NCBI GenBank assembly: GCA_030248215.1
Contig: JASANG010000867.1
Location: 32,094 to 96,093, forward strand
DNA: 64,000 nucleotides
Direction of reading: 5' to 3'
Source: Enoplolaimus lenunculus
Lineage: Eukaryota > Nematoda > Enoplea > Enoplida > Thoracostomopsidae
Shown: positions 27,661 to 40,000 of the stretch, in pieces
Layout: each line of letters begins with the position of its first letter
How positions within the stretch are numbered: position 1 is the first letter of the stretch
Translations under genes and position numbers: made by a program
Notes under the pieces: generated by a model
Told to the model about the DNA's origin: nothing
Database searches by the model: none
Seen by the model: the letters and a program-made list of their open reading frames with translations, nothing else

Positions 27661-29508
27661 CTTAAACCAACGCTGCCTCAAACAGCCCCGCCATGAGAAA
27701 TTTTTAATGGACGAGGTAAACAGATAGACTGCAAAAAAATGGACCAGCGATGGGCGAAGATGACCGGAGGGAATGATCGTTTCGCCCTATACGTCGTTGA
27801 GCCCGCCCCCCTAAAACGCACGTCTACATCATTTTGATTCACAACTTTCTCTTTTTAATATAAAAATTTAATCAAGCGAAGCGCATAACTAAACAGTCTT
27901 AAAATTTATAAAGTTAACTTGCAATAACAGCACATTAACTAAATCTTTAATGGAAATACTGTTAAACTACAAAGTTTTTTATATTAATTCATGGGCGTAC
28001 ACAGCCGGAAGCTTAGGGGTCCATCGCCCGGTCGTGATTTTTGTCCAACTATTTTCCGAAACTTAGAGCACAGGAAACCCTTTCAAATTTTAATGAACGG
28101 AACAAAAGCCGGTTATGAAATCTTATCCGCGGCGAGTCTGTATTAAATCTAAGTTTTCGTGGGCTAAAAAACGTGCGGTAAACTATTCATGTATATTGAA
28201 ACAAATTGGTCTAGTCTTTACCTTAAAATTTATTATTACTTTACAAAAGTCAATGCGTTTTGTTAGCTCGCGTATGATAAAATAGACGACTTCTAACGGC
28301 CTGTCGTTCAAAATTGTTTGGCCACCAAGTTTAATTTTTTTATAAAACATTCTATTGTCGTATATTTACTTCCGCAAGAAAACATTTGGTAAAATCTTAA
28401 AAAAATTACCTTTCAACAAAGGCTCAGGTGCATTTTGATTTAATTTATTTTACTTAAAAAATTTTCAATTCATAGTCAGGTTTTTGAGCTGTTGCTATGA
28501 CAATCTGAATTTGCCGCATATACAATTTTAAGCAGAGGTGTGACAGATTTCTTTAGTTTATCCTCATGTCTTTTTACGGGTATATAGGTATTGCAAAACG
28601 GTATATGTTTTCAAACGTGAAATTTTAAAGGCGATTAAGTTGCCAGGTGCACCCGCACTAGCCTTTAACTGCACTAGCGTCTCTGTATTAATACACAAGC
28701 CATAACAGTTAATATATACTTGTGTTATACCTTGAATAACCCTTTCATCTGTATTACGTGATGCACAACGTTGACGACTAGATGGAAATAGGCGAATAAT
28801 GGAGAATGTATCTCGCTTATGCTGTGTCTAACAAATTTTTTAATACAATTGCTAAAAATGTTTCATTAATCACTTTGTTTGTTTTGAAATCTTTTTTTCT
28901 GATTGTGAACCCATATTCGGTTTCCCATACGATACCATAATTTTTTAGCAGAAAAATACCAAATTTCCAGAAGAATCAAATTCAAATATTAGCGCTTCAC
29001 AGTTGACAAACAATCAATAAAATTCTGACGCAGGGGTCAACGAAGAAACGATATAGTTGTTGTACTTGACCAATTCAATGTAAGCATAGAACTTGCTAAA
29101 ATATCAAGACGTTCAGTCAAACTGTTTGCTTAGATTGGTGGGTTGCTTTTGTACGAAGTACGAGTTGTTATATATGTTTCTTACTACAACATTGTTTAAT
29201 TTCCTCCGGAAATTACGGTCCATAAACATTAGCTGTACTTTGCTTACACAAAAACTCTTTTGAACAAAATGAAGAATAAGAGTTGTAAAATTATAGCTTG
29301 CTTTGAATAAAAATTCTTAAAGCTATCACGAAGCATTCTGACATACTGCACTACTTTGTTCTGCGCGTTCAACATGTGATGAGGGCTGGCGGAATCAATA
29401 GATGACAAAAATATTTCCAGTACAGCAGCACCAGCCTACAATCTTCAAGAATGTTGGTTACAGGCGATTGAATAATCTTTGGTAGTAATTTGTAACCGGA
29501 ATTTTGGT
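27661..29508. other. gene-free stretch
   Basis: A+T-rich, with no exon or RNA gene supported. A G/C patch at about 27990-28050 (ggaagcttaggggtccatcgc) may be a repeat end. Confidence 0.45.
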
Positions 29509-31388
29509 TAATATTGTTACGGGTACGATCAACGAGTATCCCTGCGGACGTATCCGAGATGATACTCTCACGGGTGTTCGTGGCCGTGGATCTGCCTATT
29601 AAGCTACTTGTCCAGAGGATGATGGTCCCCCGGCGTGATATCGGGTTTTGAGAATCACAAAATTCCGATATCGCTCTACGCCTAAGCTCCTATGGAACAC
29701 CTTGATATGTTGTTGACTCGTACCAACAACAATTGAGTTTTTATCCGTGTCGGCTAATTAGGACTGCTAGTTTTATGCTATCTCTCTTGAATATATCCCG
29801 ATAAGTGGATTCAAGAGCGATCTGGTCTTCTGCGTTGGACTTTTTAGGGGTTGTTGTATTCTTTGTGGGATGTGGTTGGCGATCCTGCAAAATTTAGACA
29901 CATGGTCATAGACCTTTTAATGGAAAGGCGGATCGATCCTGGCCTTTGGTTTTAACAAAAATAATTGCTGATTCGAACCAGCAGCAATCCAGTTCCCAAC
30001 CAATCCAACATCTGGTACCTTTAAAAATTTTGGATTTGCCATGGCTCGAGGCCAGGAGCCGAAAAAGGTTTAAATCGCTCATAGTTCATTACTGAACGCG
30101 TTTTTGAAATTTTGGTTTATCATAGATTCACACAGTACATACGGACAATCAAATTAACACGAATTAAAACGTCCTTATACCTTAATAGGAAAGTTGAGAA
30201 TTTAGCTATCCTTTGCTGTGAGTTGTTGTTTTGCAAGCACAAGACGTGCGTTGTGAATATAGCTAGTATTAGCGTAAGATTAATTGCTAAAAAAAAACAA
30301 CAGTTGGAAATTAGAATTGGTTTGATTATCTAAAGAAATTCCATACCCATAGGTACCTGAACGTGGACTCGCCACCTTACCAGAGGGCTTTTGGGGGCTT
30401 TTGAAATTGCTCCACCTTTTGCAGTTGGATTATTCTAGGGACGAGCCTGATCACAAAGGGTGTGGGTGTCACGCCTGGCTCTCACTTCCCGGATGCAAAC
30501 AGCCTATGCACAGTTCCCTGAGATCTCCGACATAAACTGGTCAGGCTCGGGTATTTTCTAGATACACCCTAAAAGCTGCACGAGTTGATTGTCCGAATTT
30601 TACAAGTAATTTTCTTATGACCATTTCTGTTCCCCGAGGGGAAGTCAAAAGGCGCCAGTTTGCTGTTGTCTTTCCTTAGTATTCCTTGCCTGGGTCTAGC
30701 GTCAGTCTATTAGTACGGGCTGTGCCTTCAGAGTTTCGGTTGTCAAGTACGAGTGCAGGTATTAGTCTAAATTAACTCTCCTTATAATTCCTGAGGCCTG
30801 GTCAGAACTCTCTCTAGTCACAGGGTACACACAAATTTTCAAATGGCGAGGCGCTCAGCTCTTTTATTGGATAAATCCTGGTGCTTAGCACGAGGCAGTT
30901 TTGGCCTTCCTGCCATTTCTTGACAACCAATACTCGGGTATAAGAAGGTATCTTAAGAATACCAGTAAAATTTTTAATCGCTCCTGTGAGCTATTGTCAT
31001 TTTTACATTGTGCCTAAATGGCAGTTTCACGATGCCCCAAAAGTTGATACCCCCCTACGTTTTAGAATTTGCATAGGACTTCTAAATTTTATAGGTGAAC
31101 CTAGTACCCACGTTATCGGCAACGATAGGCAAATTTCAAACCAAAATTAAATGGTATTCCACACCCCTTTCGTGAAACTGAGATAGCCCTAACTGGGCCC
31201 CGATTTAACATAACCCCCCCTTAAATACGTACGTACCCCCCTGTCCCCGTCGAATAGCGCCCCGAGACTCACGTACACGCTATGTCGCCACCGCGTGTAG
31301 TGAGCTCGGTTTGCTGTCGCGGCTCGAGCACGCGACTTGAAAACCGAAAATTTCTAAACTGATCTGACTGCACAGCCCGTGCAGCGTG

Positions 31389-31551
31389 CTTTTATACCCG
31401 TGCTCAGCCCCTACGCGATTCGTTATTGGACCTAGCCAATCAGCAGCTTAAAAACAACAGCGCAGCAGCGACTTGATTGGGCGGAAAGTTTTGACAACTC
31501 AGGGCCAATGAAAATGCAGTATACACAAATACTAAAACCTCAGCTGATTGG
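31389..31551 (-). promoter_or_regulatory. candidate RNA polymerase II promoter (CCAAT boxes plus TATA)
   Basis: On the minus strand, TATAAAAG (31396-31389) is preceded by five CCAAT/ATTGG pentamers at 31425, 31436, 31476, 31505 and 31547. About 30 bases downstream is an initiator-like tcagatcagttt. The spacing is that of a real core promoter, but no coding sequence is recognisable downstream. Confidence 0.45.
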
Positions 31552-32394
31552 TCAATGGGGTTTCACGTATTTAACCCCGTTAGGGCTTCTCTGGGGGGGT
31601 TTCATCTACTCCTTGGGATAGTCCCAGTTCGGCTAGTTCTTTAATGGCGTGGCAGAGGTTTATGAGTGTGCCTGCAGGTATGGAACCTCCTTAAGGATCC
31701 GGACAAGTCCCGTGCGGCTTCTGTGGCGCAGTGTATCCCCTTTCTGATATGAAATACTAGCGCATTTTGCCTATAACAGCCCCTTGAGGCGTGCCAACTC
31801 AGTTCAAACTGGTTCTGGGGGAGTAGTACGATAAAACCAAAACAGCAATCATAAAAGAAGCAAAAACCAAAATCCATGAGAATCAAGCACAAGGCATAAA
31901 CTGACATGACAGAAAAAAATACGCAAAATTATTTCAGACAGTAGACATCCTGAACATCGCCTAACCTTAAAACTACCGTTATTCAAGCTCAAGTATGAGT
32001 GTCAAAATCTTAATAAATTAGCGTACAGAGCTTAAACGGAGAGAGCTACACGTCCGTTCCTTATTTACGGGCTAAATTTGAAAAACTAAAATAACCCTGT
32101 CAAGGGTATCTTACGCTAAAAACGCCCAGTAGACACAGACAAATCGTTAAGCTAATACAACAATCTAACTGGTGTTGAGATTATCACAACCTAGCCTACC
32201 AAAACAACGACTGACTACTCCAAGGGGTTTACAGATACTCTCAACACAGGAAATATTCGTTCAGAGTCCCTTTCTAAGTAGCTTTGGTGGTCTTAAGAGT
32301 GAAACAAAGCCAACGGCCTTAATTCCAATATCATGTCTCAATGGAATTAAGCTTACAATTATCTAAAGCCCATTTAATAGCTACACATCCACGC

Positions 32395-33115
32395 GGACCA
32401 CTAGAAAGTTGGACCGGGCCATAACTTTTTAACTACCAGCTTGCGACACCGGTTTGGGGTGGTTTTCTTACTCTACTCAATGAGCTGAATCCAACGGTAT
32501 GACTTTTACACCCGTAGTGCGAAAAAGTTAAAATTGCATTTTCAGGGCCGGATCCGTAAAGTACGTACATGTACTAAGTATCGGGACTTAACATTGGCCA
32601 TAACTTTTGAGGTATAAATTTGCGGACCGTGTTTGGGGTGGTTTTCTTGCTCAGCGCGATGCGCGGAATCGAATGATACCCATTTTATCCATAGGTCGTG
32701 AAAAAACGAAAATCGCATTTTTCAGGATCCGATCCGTAAAATACTTACGTGTAAAATTCCTAATACCTTGTACCCGCCATAACTCGTTAACTATTAGTTT
32801 GCGGACAGGGTTCGGGGTGGTTTTCTTGGTCAGCTCGTCAAGCTGGATCGAACAGTACCAATTTTAAGGTCAAACCCCGAAAAAGTGAAAATCGCGTTTT
32901 TTGTACTGGGATCCGTAAAATACTTATACACTCACACACTAAAATTCGGAGAACTTTAGAGGCTCGTAATTTCTTAACTATTGTTTTGCGGGTGGGGTTC
33001 GGGGTAGTTCTCTTGATCAGCTCGACGAGCTGAATTGAATGAGCCTAATTTCGGCACTGAATTCCGAAAAAGTGAGATTCACGTTTTTCGGACCGAGGTC
33101 CGTAAGCGTTCACAT
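32395..33115. repeat. four degenerate tandem units of ~180 bp
   Basis: The landmark gtttggggtggttttctt recurs at about 32452, 32631, 32810 and 32998. Each time it is preceded by gccataactttttaac and tttgcgga and followed by gctc..cgagctg, gaaaaagtgaaaatcgc and ggatccgtaaaatac. The units have diverged considerably from each other. The 86-codon open frame across two units is probably incidental. Confidence 0.85.
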
Positions 33116-35300
33116 CCCCAATCCTAAGACCCAAAGAGACATGTGACTTTCCAAGTATAAGTTAGACCAAGGTTTGTGGGCACTGGGCCCGATTAAATTG
33201 GCAAACTAGATTGAGCAAAGTCACTCAGAAAGCTAGAACAGAAAGGTTAATATCCTTGTGCTTGGGGTCACAATCGTGGGATCTACCAAAGTCTCTGGGT
33301 GTGCCCACGAAAACGTTCCCTGGACTAAAAGGTGATCCTCTCCGGATCAACACATACCAATGCTAGACCGCAGAGGGCTTCAGGGTCACTGTCCTCGATT
33401 AAAATTGCAACCGGTAATTCCAAAATCTTAACCTAAGCCTCAGAACCCCGCCTGAGCTGTGCCTATTGAACTAAACACACCGGGAACCACCCTAGAACCC
33501 TAGCAAAACTAAACGCCCCCTTTTTAGAATGACAGTCAGAAACCCACACCCTTTGTCGATTTACTACCCCAGACCGTTATGCCGAGCGAAATTTGAAATT
33601 TTCGATTGCCCCGCGGGGTTACGGAAACATGATAGCTTCGAAATTTCAAAATCGAGTTTCTTCTCATTATTCATTTATTTATGGGGAAGCAGCGAGGCGT
33701 CCAAAAATTCTACAGGTTTTTGATGCATATCGTTAATGCGAGGGGTGTACCCCACGAAGCGTCACCCCTTTAGGGTCCCTACCGGCAAGCCTGGTACTGC
33801 TCATACTTTCCTAGACTTGTCTGGGGGTGATTGGTTAAGACAGTCCATTTGCGTACTGATGGTTAGCTTCAAACACTTAACCCCCTTAGATTCCGAACTG
33901 CTTAACAACTCCCGTGCGCCTCAACTCTCCCCCGAGTTTCAACCGTCAACTTACAACTTTAATTTCATTGTAGTTTTAACAGAATCTGCGAGTGGTCTGT
34001 AGCCGGAAACGCTGAGGGGTCGCAGCATCGGAGGCTCTATCGGGTGGGTACGGAGAAGCGGCAAAGGGGTCTGGACAGTTCGGTTGTGCTAATACTAAAT
34101 CAGCCGACTTTTCCCGTGTCAAACTCGAGTTAAGCCAATTCCTCGTCACCCCTACCCCGTACTTTCTTGTACTTATTTGAGTTGGCCACTACACATACGT
34201 ACGAGTTACAAATGTTTTAAACGCTTTACACAGATGGGTCTTGTCAACCGGTCACAACCGAAAAGCGTAGTCAGGGAGGAACGGCTAATGATATCCGCTC
34301 AGACAGCCTTAGCCCTCCCTATAGGACCGACAGGCCAAAGTGCCCATAGGAACGATCTCCCTCTCCTGTACGGGACCTTCGAAAGGCTCCGCCCCCTCTT
34401 TTAGCTCAACGCCGAAAAGCGTGCATATATGCTACCACATTTATGTGTATGTGAGTGAGATCTTGCCTCTCCAGGCTAGGGGAGGTGAGTAATTCTACGG
34501 ATGCCCTTAACAGATTTTTCTTGCCCGCTATTTCTGCCTGCCAAATATGGTGACCGCTCCGCGTAGTCCGGGTTCTTGGTCGAACGCGCATTATATCTCG
34601 GAACCCCTGTGCTCGTCCTTACCCGAGTGGCCCAGCTACTTTCTTGTTATTTTCTCCATTTACACAAAGTTTTACAGTTGTCGCGCCTACCCAGGCATAC
34701 TGAGGGGTTTGCCCAGTGTCATGGCTGATCGAACAGGAAAGAAAAAGGAAACGAGCGTCTACCTACTACACGGCGAAACCTGCGTGTAAGCGAGGGCGGG
34801 CGTTCCCGTGGCCCAATTGCAAATTCGGATGCACCCCCTTTTCATTCTAAGTCACTAGTAGTCTGGCCTTTCTCAACGTAGAAATTGTATACGTCCAACG
34901 CGTGCTCTGATAACTTATACGTATTTTCATATACATATATACACGCTCATAGGCAGGAGACAAAAGGGGGAAAACGGGGAGGCCAGCAACCAACCAGAGA
35001 ACCCAGGTTAAAGTGACCTACGCGTAGTCCCAACTTCCCTTTTCAACCCTCAAATTAGACAGACCGGCTGAGTTTCTAGGGGTGGTTCTCTTACTCTCGC
35101 CTAAAAACCCCTCCGTCCTATCGTATCTCCTGAACACCGGCTCTCCCTGTCAAGTTTCTACCTACTAAAATTTCTTCTTATCACTTCAGAGCGGTAAACC
35201 GCCAGACGCTATAAAAAGGATTCAAAATTTCCTTCAGAGAAAAGAAAATATAAGTGCGACTGGTGCTTTTGTTTAAATTTCAAGTGCTGGTCGGATGTGG

Positions 35301-35860
35301 TCTAGTCAACGCTGGGGTGGTATAATATCTAGTTATTACTCCTAGTAGATTTATCTAGTCAATTTTCTAATCAGCCTTCCGGTGGTATCTAGTCAATTAC
35401 TATTCGTAGTGCCAAAATTTAGAGAACCATTAGACTGAGACTACGGTGTTAATAATATGAAGGCCTTCGTACAAATCAATGCATAAATCAGGCAATGCAA
35501 GTTACAAGGCAAAGGTGATCCACAGGACATGATAAACACGACAAAATGCGGTGAAATAGTAATAATAACAAAAATATAAAACAAAACCAACAAAGAAAAA
35601 ACATTCATATATATATAAAATTCTAAGACATTGCAAGGTGTGGCGGCATAAAGATATATATATAAAAGAGAACATTCGTTGGAGATTTCCAGTCCTACTG
35701 AATGATTTTGATCATCATTGCAAAATAAGTGTCCCCGACAATATGGCTAAAGCGGAACTAAAATTCGACCCTAGCATTTTCACATAAACCGGTCCACGGC
35801 TACCGAGACAACTCGAAATCAAAACAATGGGGCAGTTGTCTGCACTTTGTAGAGTGGAGC
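35301..35860. other. gene-free stretch
   Basis: 35310-35400 has several atctagtcaat repeats. The rest is A+T-rich with nothing recognised. Confidence 0.45.
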
Positions 35861-36040
35861 GGCCCATGTATAGAACAGGGCCGGAATGTTTTCCGGCGGG
35901 ACTATAATAGAGTAAGCTTAAGCTTTAGACTAAGGATTTTGGCTAGGCTTAGGCTTAGACTTATGTATATGCTCATTGTTACGCTTAGGCTTAGGAATAC
36001 GCTTATAACTACTGTTCCGGCCCTATTCTGTACATTGGTC
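35861..36040. mobile_element. MITE, family A (A3), best-preserved copy
   Basis: 180 bp with 24-bp imperfect inverted ends starting GGCCCATGTATAGAACAGGG and, from the other side, GACCAATGTACAGAATAGGG. The core has two clusters of ggcttaggcttag (TTAGGC) units. Confidence 0.82.
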
Positions 36041-36212
36041 AGTGGACCAAATACCACCCGGCAACCCTTAATAGTTAAGCCATATGTTCCTTCCACCTAT
36101 GTGAATGCCATAAGCTGTGCTTTTCAACTAATGGACGCTGCAATAAACGTACACATTTAGCCGCCTCAGATGTTCAAATGTTTCATCATTTTACGTTTGC
36201 TTCCAAAATTGT

Positions 36213-36378
36213 GTCAATGTTAGAACGGAGCCTTTACACGGCATAAACGTATTTCCTATTGAGCCTAAGTCTAAGCCTAATAGCAAGGATAAGCATATAC
36301 CTAAGGCTAAGCACTAAATCTAAAACCTAAGCAAAAAATAGCCTAAAGTTAAACCTTCTCTGGTCTACACATGGGCCC
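36213..36378. mobile_element. MITE, family A (A4), diverged
   Basis: gtcaatgttagaacggagcc to acacatgggccc, with cctaagtctaagcct units and gcctaaagttaaacct in the family order. Confidence 0.55.
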
Positions 36379-36952
36379 AAATTTCATGATGTTACAAATT
36401 TACAGTGACAACGAACCTGATGAGAAATTCACCGTACTTTCGGATTCAAGGAGCCGCCCAGACCATTGTTTCTACAACAGGGAGCAAAACCAAAATTATA
36501 TATCATTAGGTCCGTAGCATTGATTGCAAGCTTTTTCACTGTTACATAACACACAGGTCTACGTCACAAACATGTGAACCCACCACTTCCAACAGCTCCA
36601 AACCAGATAATTACTTATCTATGATTAAATTTTTTGTTCTGTGCCATGATATTATTCATTTTTATATAACGGAAGGCTTGTCCCAGTTGCACTAAAATGC
36701 ATATGCCCTTGAGAGTCTGCCAAACAAAAATAAGATATTGAGGTATTAAGTTGAGGACAAAGCTTACAACTCCGTGTTTAACGTTCGTATTTTGGAACTA
36801 CAAGAACCAAATGTTAACAGTGGTTGCAATGGCCAACTTGAATCTAAGATCAAACAACTGGCTGACAACGATAAATATTAAAGCCACACATATAACACGT
36901 GGGTGAGGAAAATATTTCAGAATTGAAATTTACTCATTATTTATACAATGAT

Positions 36953-37089
36953 TCAGTTTTTGATTCGCAATCGTTTGGCTCTTCTACACTCTATTGCAAC
37001 ACACGGAACCGAACCACGTCTAGTAATACGTTGACCTTTGACTTTACAATCAAGACTTCCGTCAGGTTTTAACATTGCATTGCATCGAG
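36953..37089 (-). CDS. probable terminal exon of the PAN-domain gene
   Basis: The acceptor TTTTAG is followed by 45 codons, four or more of them Cys, ending in TGA. The exon needs a phase-1 donor. The stronger donor of the preceding exon (after 38807, GTAAGT) is phase 0; an alternative donor eight bases earlier (after 38815, GTGAAG) is phase 1 and joins cleanly. So either the weaker donor is used or a small extra exon lies in the 1.7-kb intron. The Cys-rich, basic peptide fits completion of the TSP1-like module. Transcript data would settle it. Confidence 0.5.
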
Positions 37090-40000
37090 CTAAAACAAAC
37101 TTAAACGATGTTTAGTTTGCATTTTTCTTTTTGTAAAATTAACAGTTTTGTATTGAAATTAAAGCAATCAGCAACGCAGCTTTAATATTGATTCACAGCA
37201 GATGCGCGCAATCGATTCAGCAGAGTCGAAAACCTACTAAAAACGTCCACGATAGCAGTGCCCGCATGTTTAAATTCTACAAAATAAAATGTAACTGAAA
37301 CTTAGTGCTGTTTCAGTTTTCAACGCTATACAAAGTTGTTTTTACTCATTCAAGCAATTTATTTAGTATACGTTAATTAATTGTTTGTTCGAACAAATAT
37401 GGCTAAGAGGTGAAAATGTTGAATGTCACAATAATAATCAGTTAAGTATTAAGTATTCAGATCCTCACCACTAATAGGTTTCTTCGATCGAGGTTTTTCT
37501 TCCTGAAAACAAAGCCTTTTATCAGCTTGTGTACTTTGCAGCCAAAAGTTAGCTGTGCTCTCGGCTAATGTTTTGACCAGTATAAGCATATTCCTAAGCC
37601 TGTGTGTAAGCAAAAATTTAATTTAAAACGTGAATGTATTATTGCAGCCCAAGCTTAAACACGGGTCGTGCTTTCTGTTAGCATTATAGGCCAATGTATA
37701 GAACAGAGCCGTAGCAGCAGCATAAGCATATTCTTAAGCCTAAGCCTAAGCGTAAGAATGAGCTTATACTTAAGCATAAGCAATAAATTAATCTAAAGCT
37801 TTACCTTACTCTATTGCAGTCCCGTAAAAAACGTTCCGCCACTGATCTTTATATACATGGGTCGCATTCTAAAACTCTGCATAATTTCAATTTCAAATGG
37901 CACGAGTTATATTTTTTCTGTGAACGGGATAATTCATACATTCAACGTCAACTAATTAAAACATCTTAGAAATTTACATTTTTTGACAGGAACACATTTT
38001 CAGCAGCCATGATTTTAACGCCAAATCAAAGTTTTACAACGTAGTTGCGAAAGTTTTTAATGGCTATAATTGACCTTGAATTTAGAAACAAAGACTGATA
38101 TACAAATGTTGTATGCTTTTTGTAAATTTATCGCCCAGAGGGGTTCAGTTCAAATTTTGAATTAATATATACCAGTCAAGCCAATGTTGTTATGTGGTTG
38201 CAATATTTGCAAATTGTAGAGCAGCGCTCAAATATTGGGCGTTGCATGTTTAATAATATAGATGTGTAACTTTTACACCTTTGCTTTTACAATACAAACG
38301 AACCTAAAATTTGCACCTCCTTACATATAAAGCCTAAGCCTCTGGTGCTCATCTATAACGGACGCGCGCACTGTTTCTCCGCTCGACTGCATTAGAGTAA
38401 CCTCAACCTTTATACAAATTTTTTGCTTAGACTTAGGCTCATGCCTAGACTTAGTTACAGGCTCATCTTTAAGTGAAGGTTTAAGCTTACACTGCAAAAA
38501 TCTGTGAGTCAAATTGACTCTCCGAAATAGGCTATACAGGACTACACAACTGAGTCAAATTCAACTCCGCCAGAGTCAAATGCGACTCACTGAGTCGCAC
38601 ATTTGACTCCGGAGGAGTCGAACTGGACTCAGTTTGTTTACTCCCGTAGAGCCTATTTCGGAACAAGTCAATTTGACTAACCGTTTTTTGCAGCGTAGGA
38701 ACATGCATAAACTACTGTTACGGCCCTCAGCTATGCATTGACAGCCTGTATGAGAAAGTGAACAAGAGCGGGTCCATCTAATTAATGTCACAAAAAGGCG
38801 ACTTACCTCTTCACCTTCAATATCATCATCACCATTACTGTTGCCACCGCAAGGTGCAGATTCTTTCTCGCAATTAACCACATCAAAAATCTTTGGATCA
38901 CAGCCTCGAAACCGAAACTTACGGTGGTTGTACAAATCACACGCGGTCCATTTTGACCATCGTCTTTTTGAAACTGCAGTTCGAAGACGAATCGTTCCTA
39001 CAACGCTGGGGACGTTATCGAGTGCGTTACGACCTAAAAAATAAAATTTTGTGTTAAAAAATCGAGCGTCATGTTAGAAATCTTTTAATAGGACGCGCGC
39101 CACCTCAGGGGGCACGAAGCGACAAACAACGGCGCACGGCATAGTAAAGCGTAAAAACTTATATACACTTACATGATGCTAGATAATTAAACCTGTATTT
39201 CCATCACAAGTTTTTGTTAATATTTCATTTTATTACAGAAAAATGTTGCTGCTCCAATGCAGCATTCAAATACACTTTTGGGAAACAGCATGTAGAAATT
39301 CGCACAAAACAATCTTATCATCCCACATCCTGATCCTATACTCAATAATAAAATAAAAAAGCAGCCCCAAACACCACAAAAATTTTCGCCTGGTTCATTT
39401 GTATAAAATTTAGTTTCACAGAATTGCTGTCAAGCCCACCGATTTCAAAAAAATTATTTTGATTTGAAATATACTCTTACTACTAATTCAGACTTGAAAT
39501 GGCTTATATACTAACTAAATAGTCAATGCAGCAAACGATGAAAGCATTTATTGTAAAACCCTTCCAAGATATTGTGCAAAAAATCATTGGAGGAGTTGGG
39601 TCTTGGACCACATACCAACAGCGTCCTTTACACATCCACTTTCAAGATAAGTGACATCTTGATTGTCATTTTCGACAAACAACGAAGGTTTGGTGTTCTT
39701 GTCTTCAGAGTTTAAGATGCAATTTTCTTCATCAGCCTGAAAAACTCATATGAGAATGGGGCAAATATAATTATCTGCGTCAAAAATTTCAATTTACCAC
39801 CCCTCCTTAAAATTTACAATAAAATATATATCACTTCGTGTCTTTAAAATAAATTTTTTAGTTTTGAAACTTACCTTTGATATCAATTATTATTGGTAGT
39901 GGTCAATTGGTGAGACTCACAAAGCTCAAGTTATAAGTACGAGACTAAATTTTAGAACAGTGCCTATTAAATAGTAAATTGAAAAATTTTACGGTAAATT

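Larger units (their letters stand above)
29509..35300. other. G+C-richer block of unknown nature
   Basis: Composition changes abruptly near 29509 and returns to A+T-rich by about 35300. Inside are four ~180-bp tandem units (32395-33115), an isolated promoter-like cluster (31389-31551, minus strand) and many short open frames, none with a recognised domain. No pair of direct or inverted terminal repeats could be found. It may be an old, large transposable element or transferred DNA; no family can be assigned. Confidence 0.4.

Noticed and set aside
34548-34566. TGGTGACC as a primer-binding site of an LTR element
   Set aside because: No matching pair of long terminal repeats and no recognisable coding domain in the window; a short motif alone is not enough.
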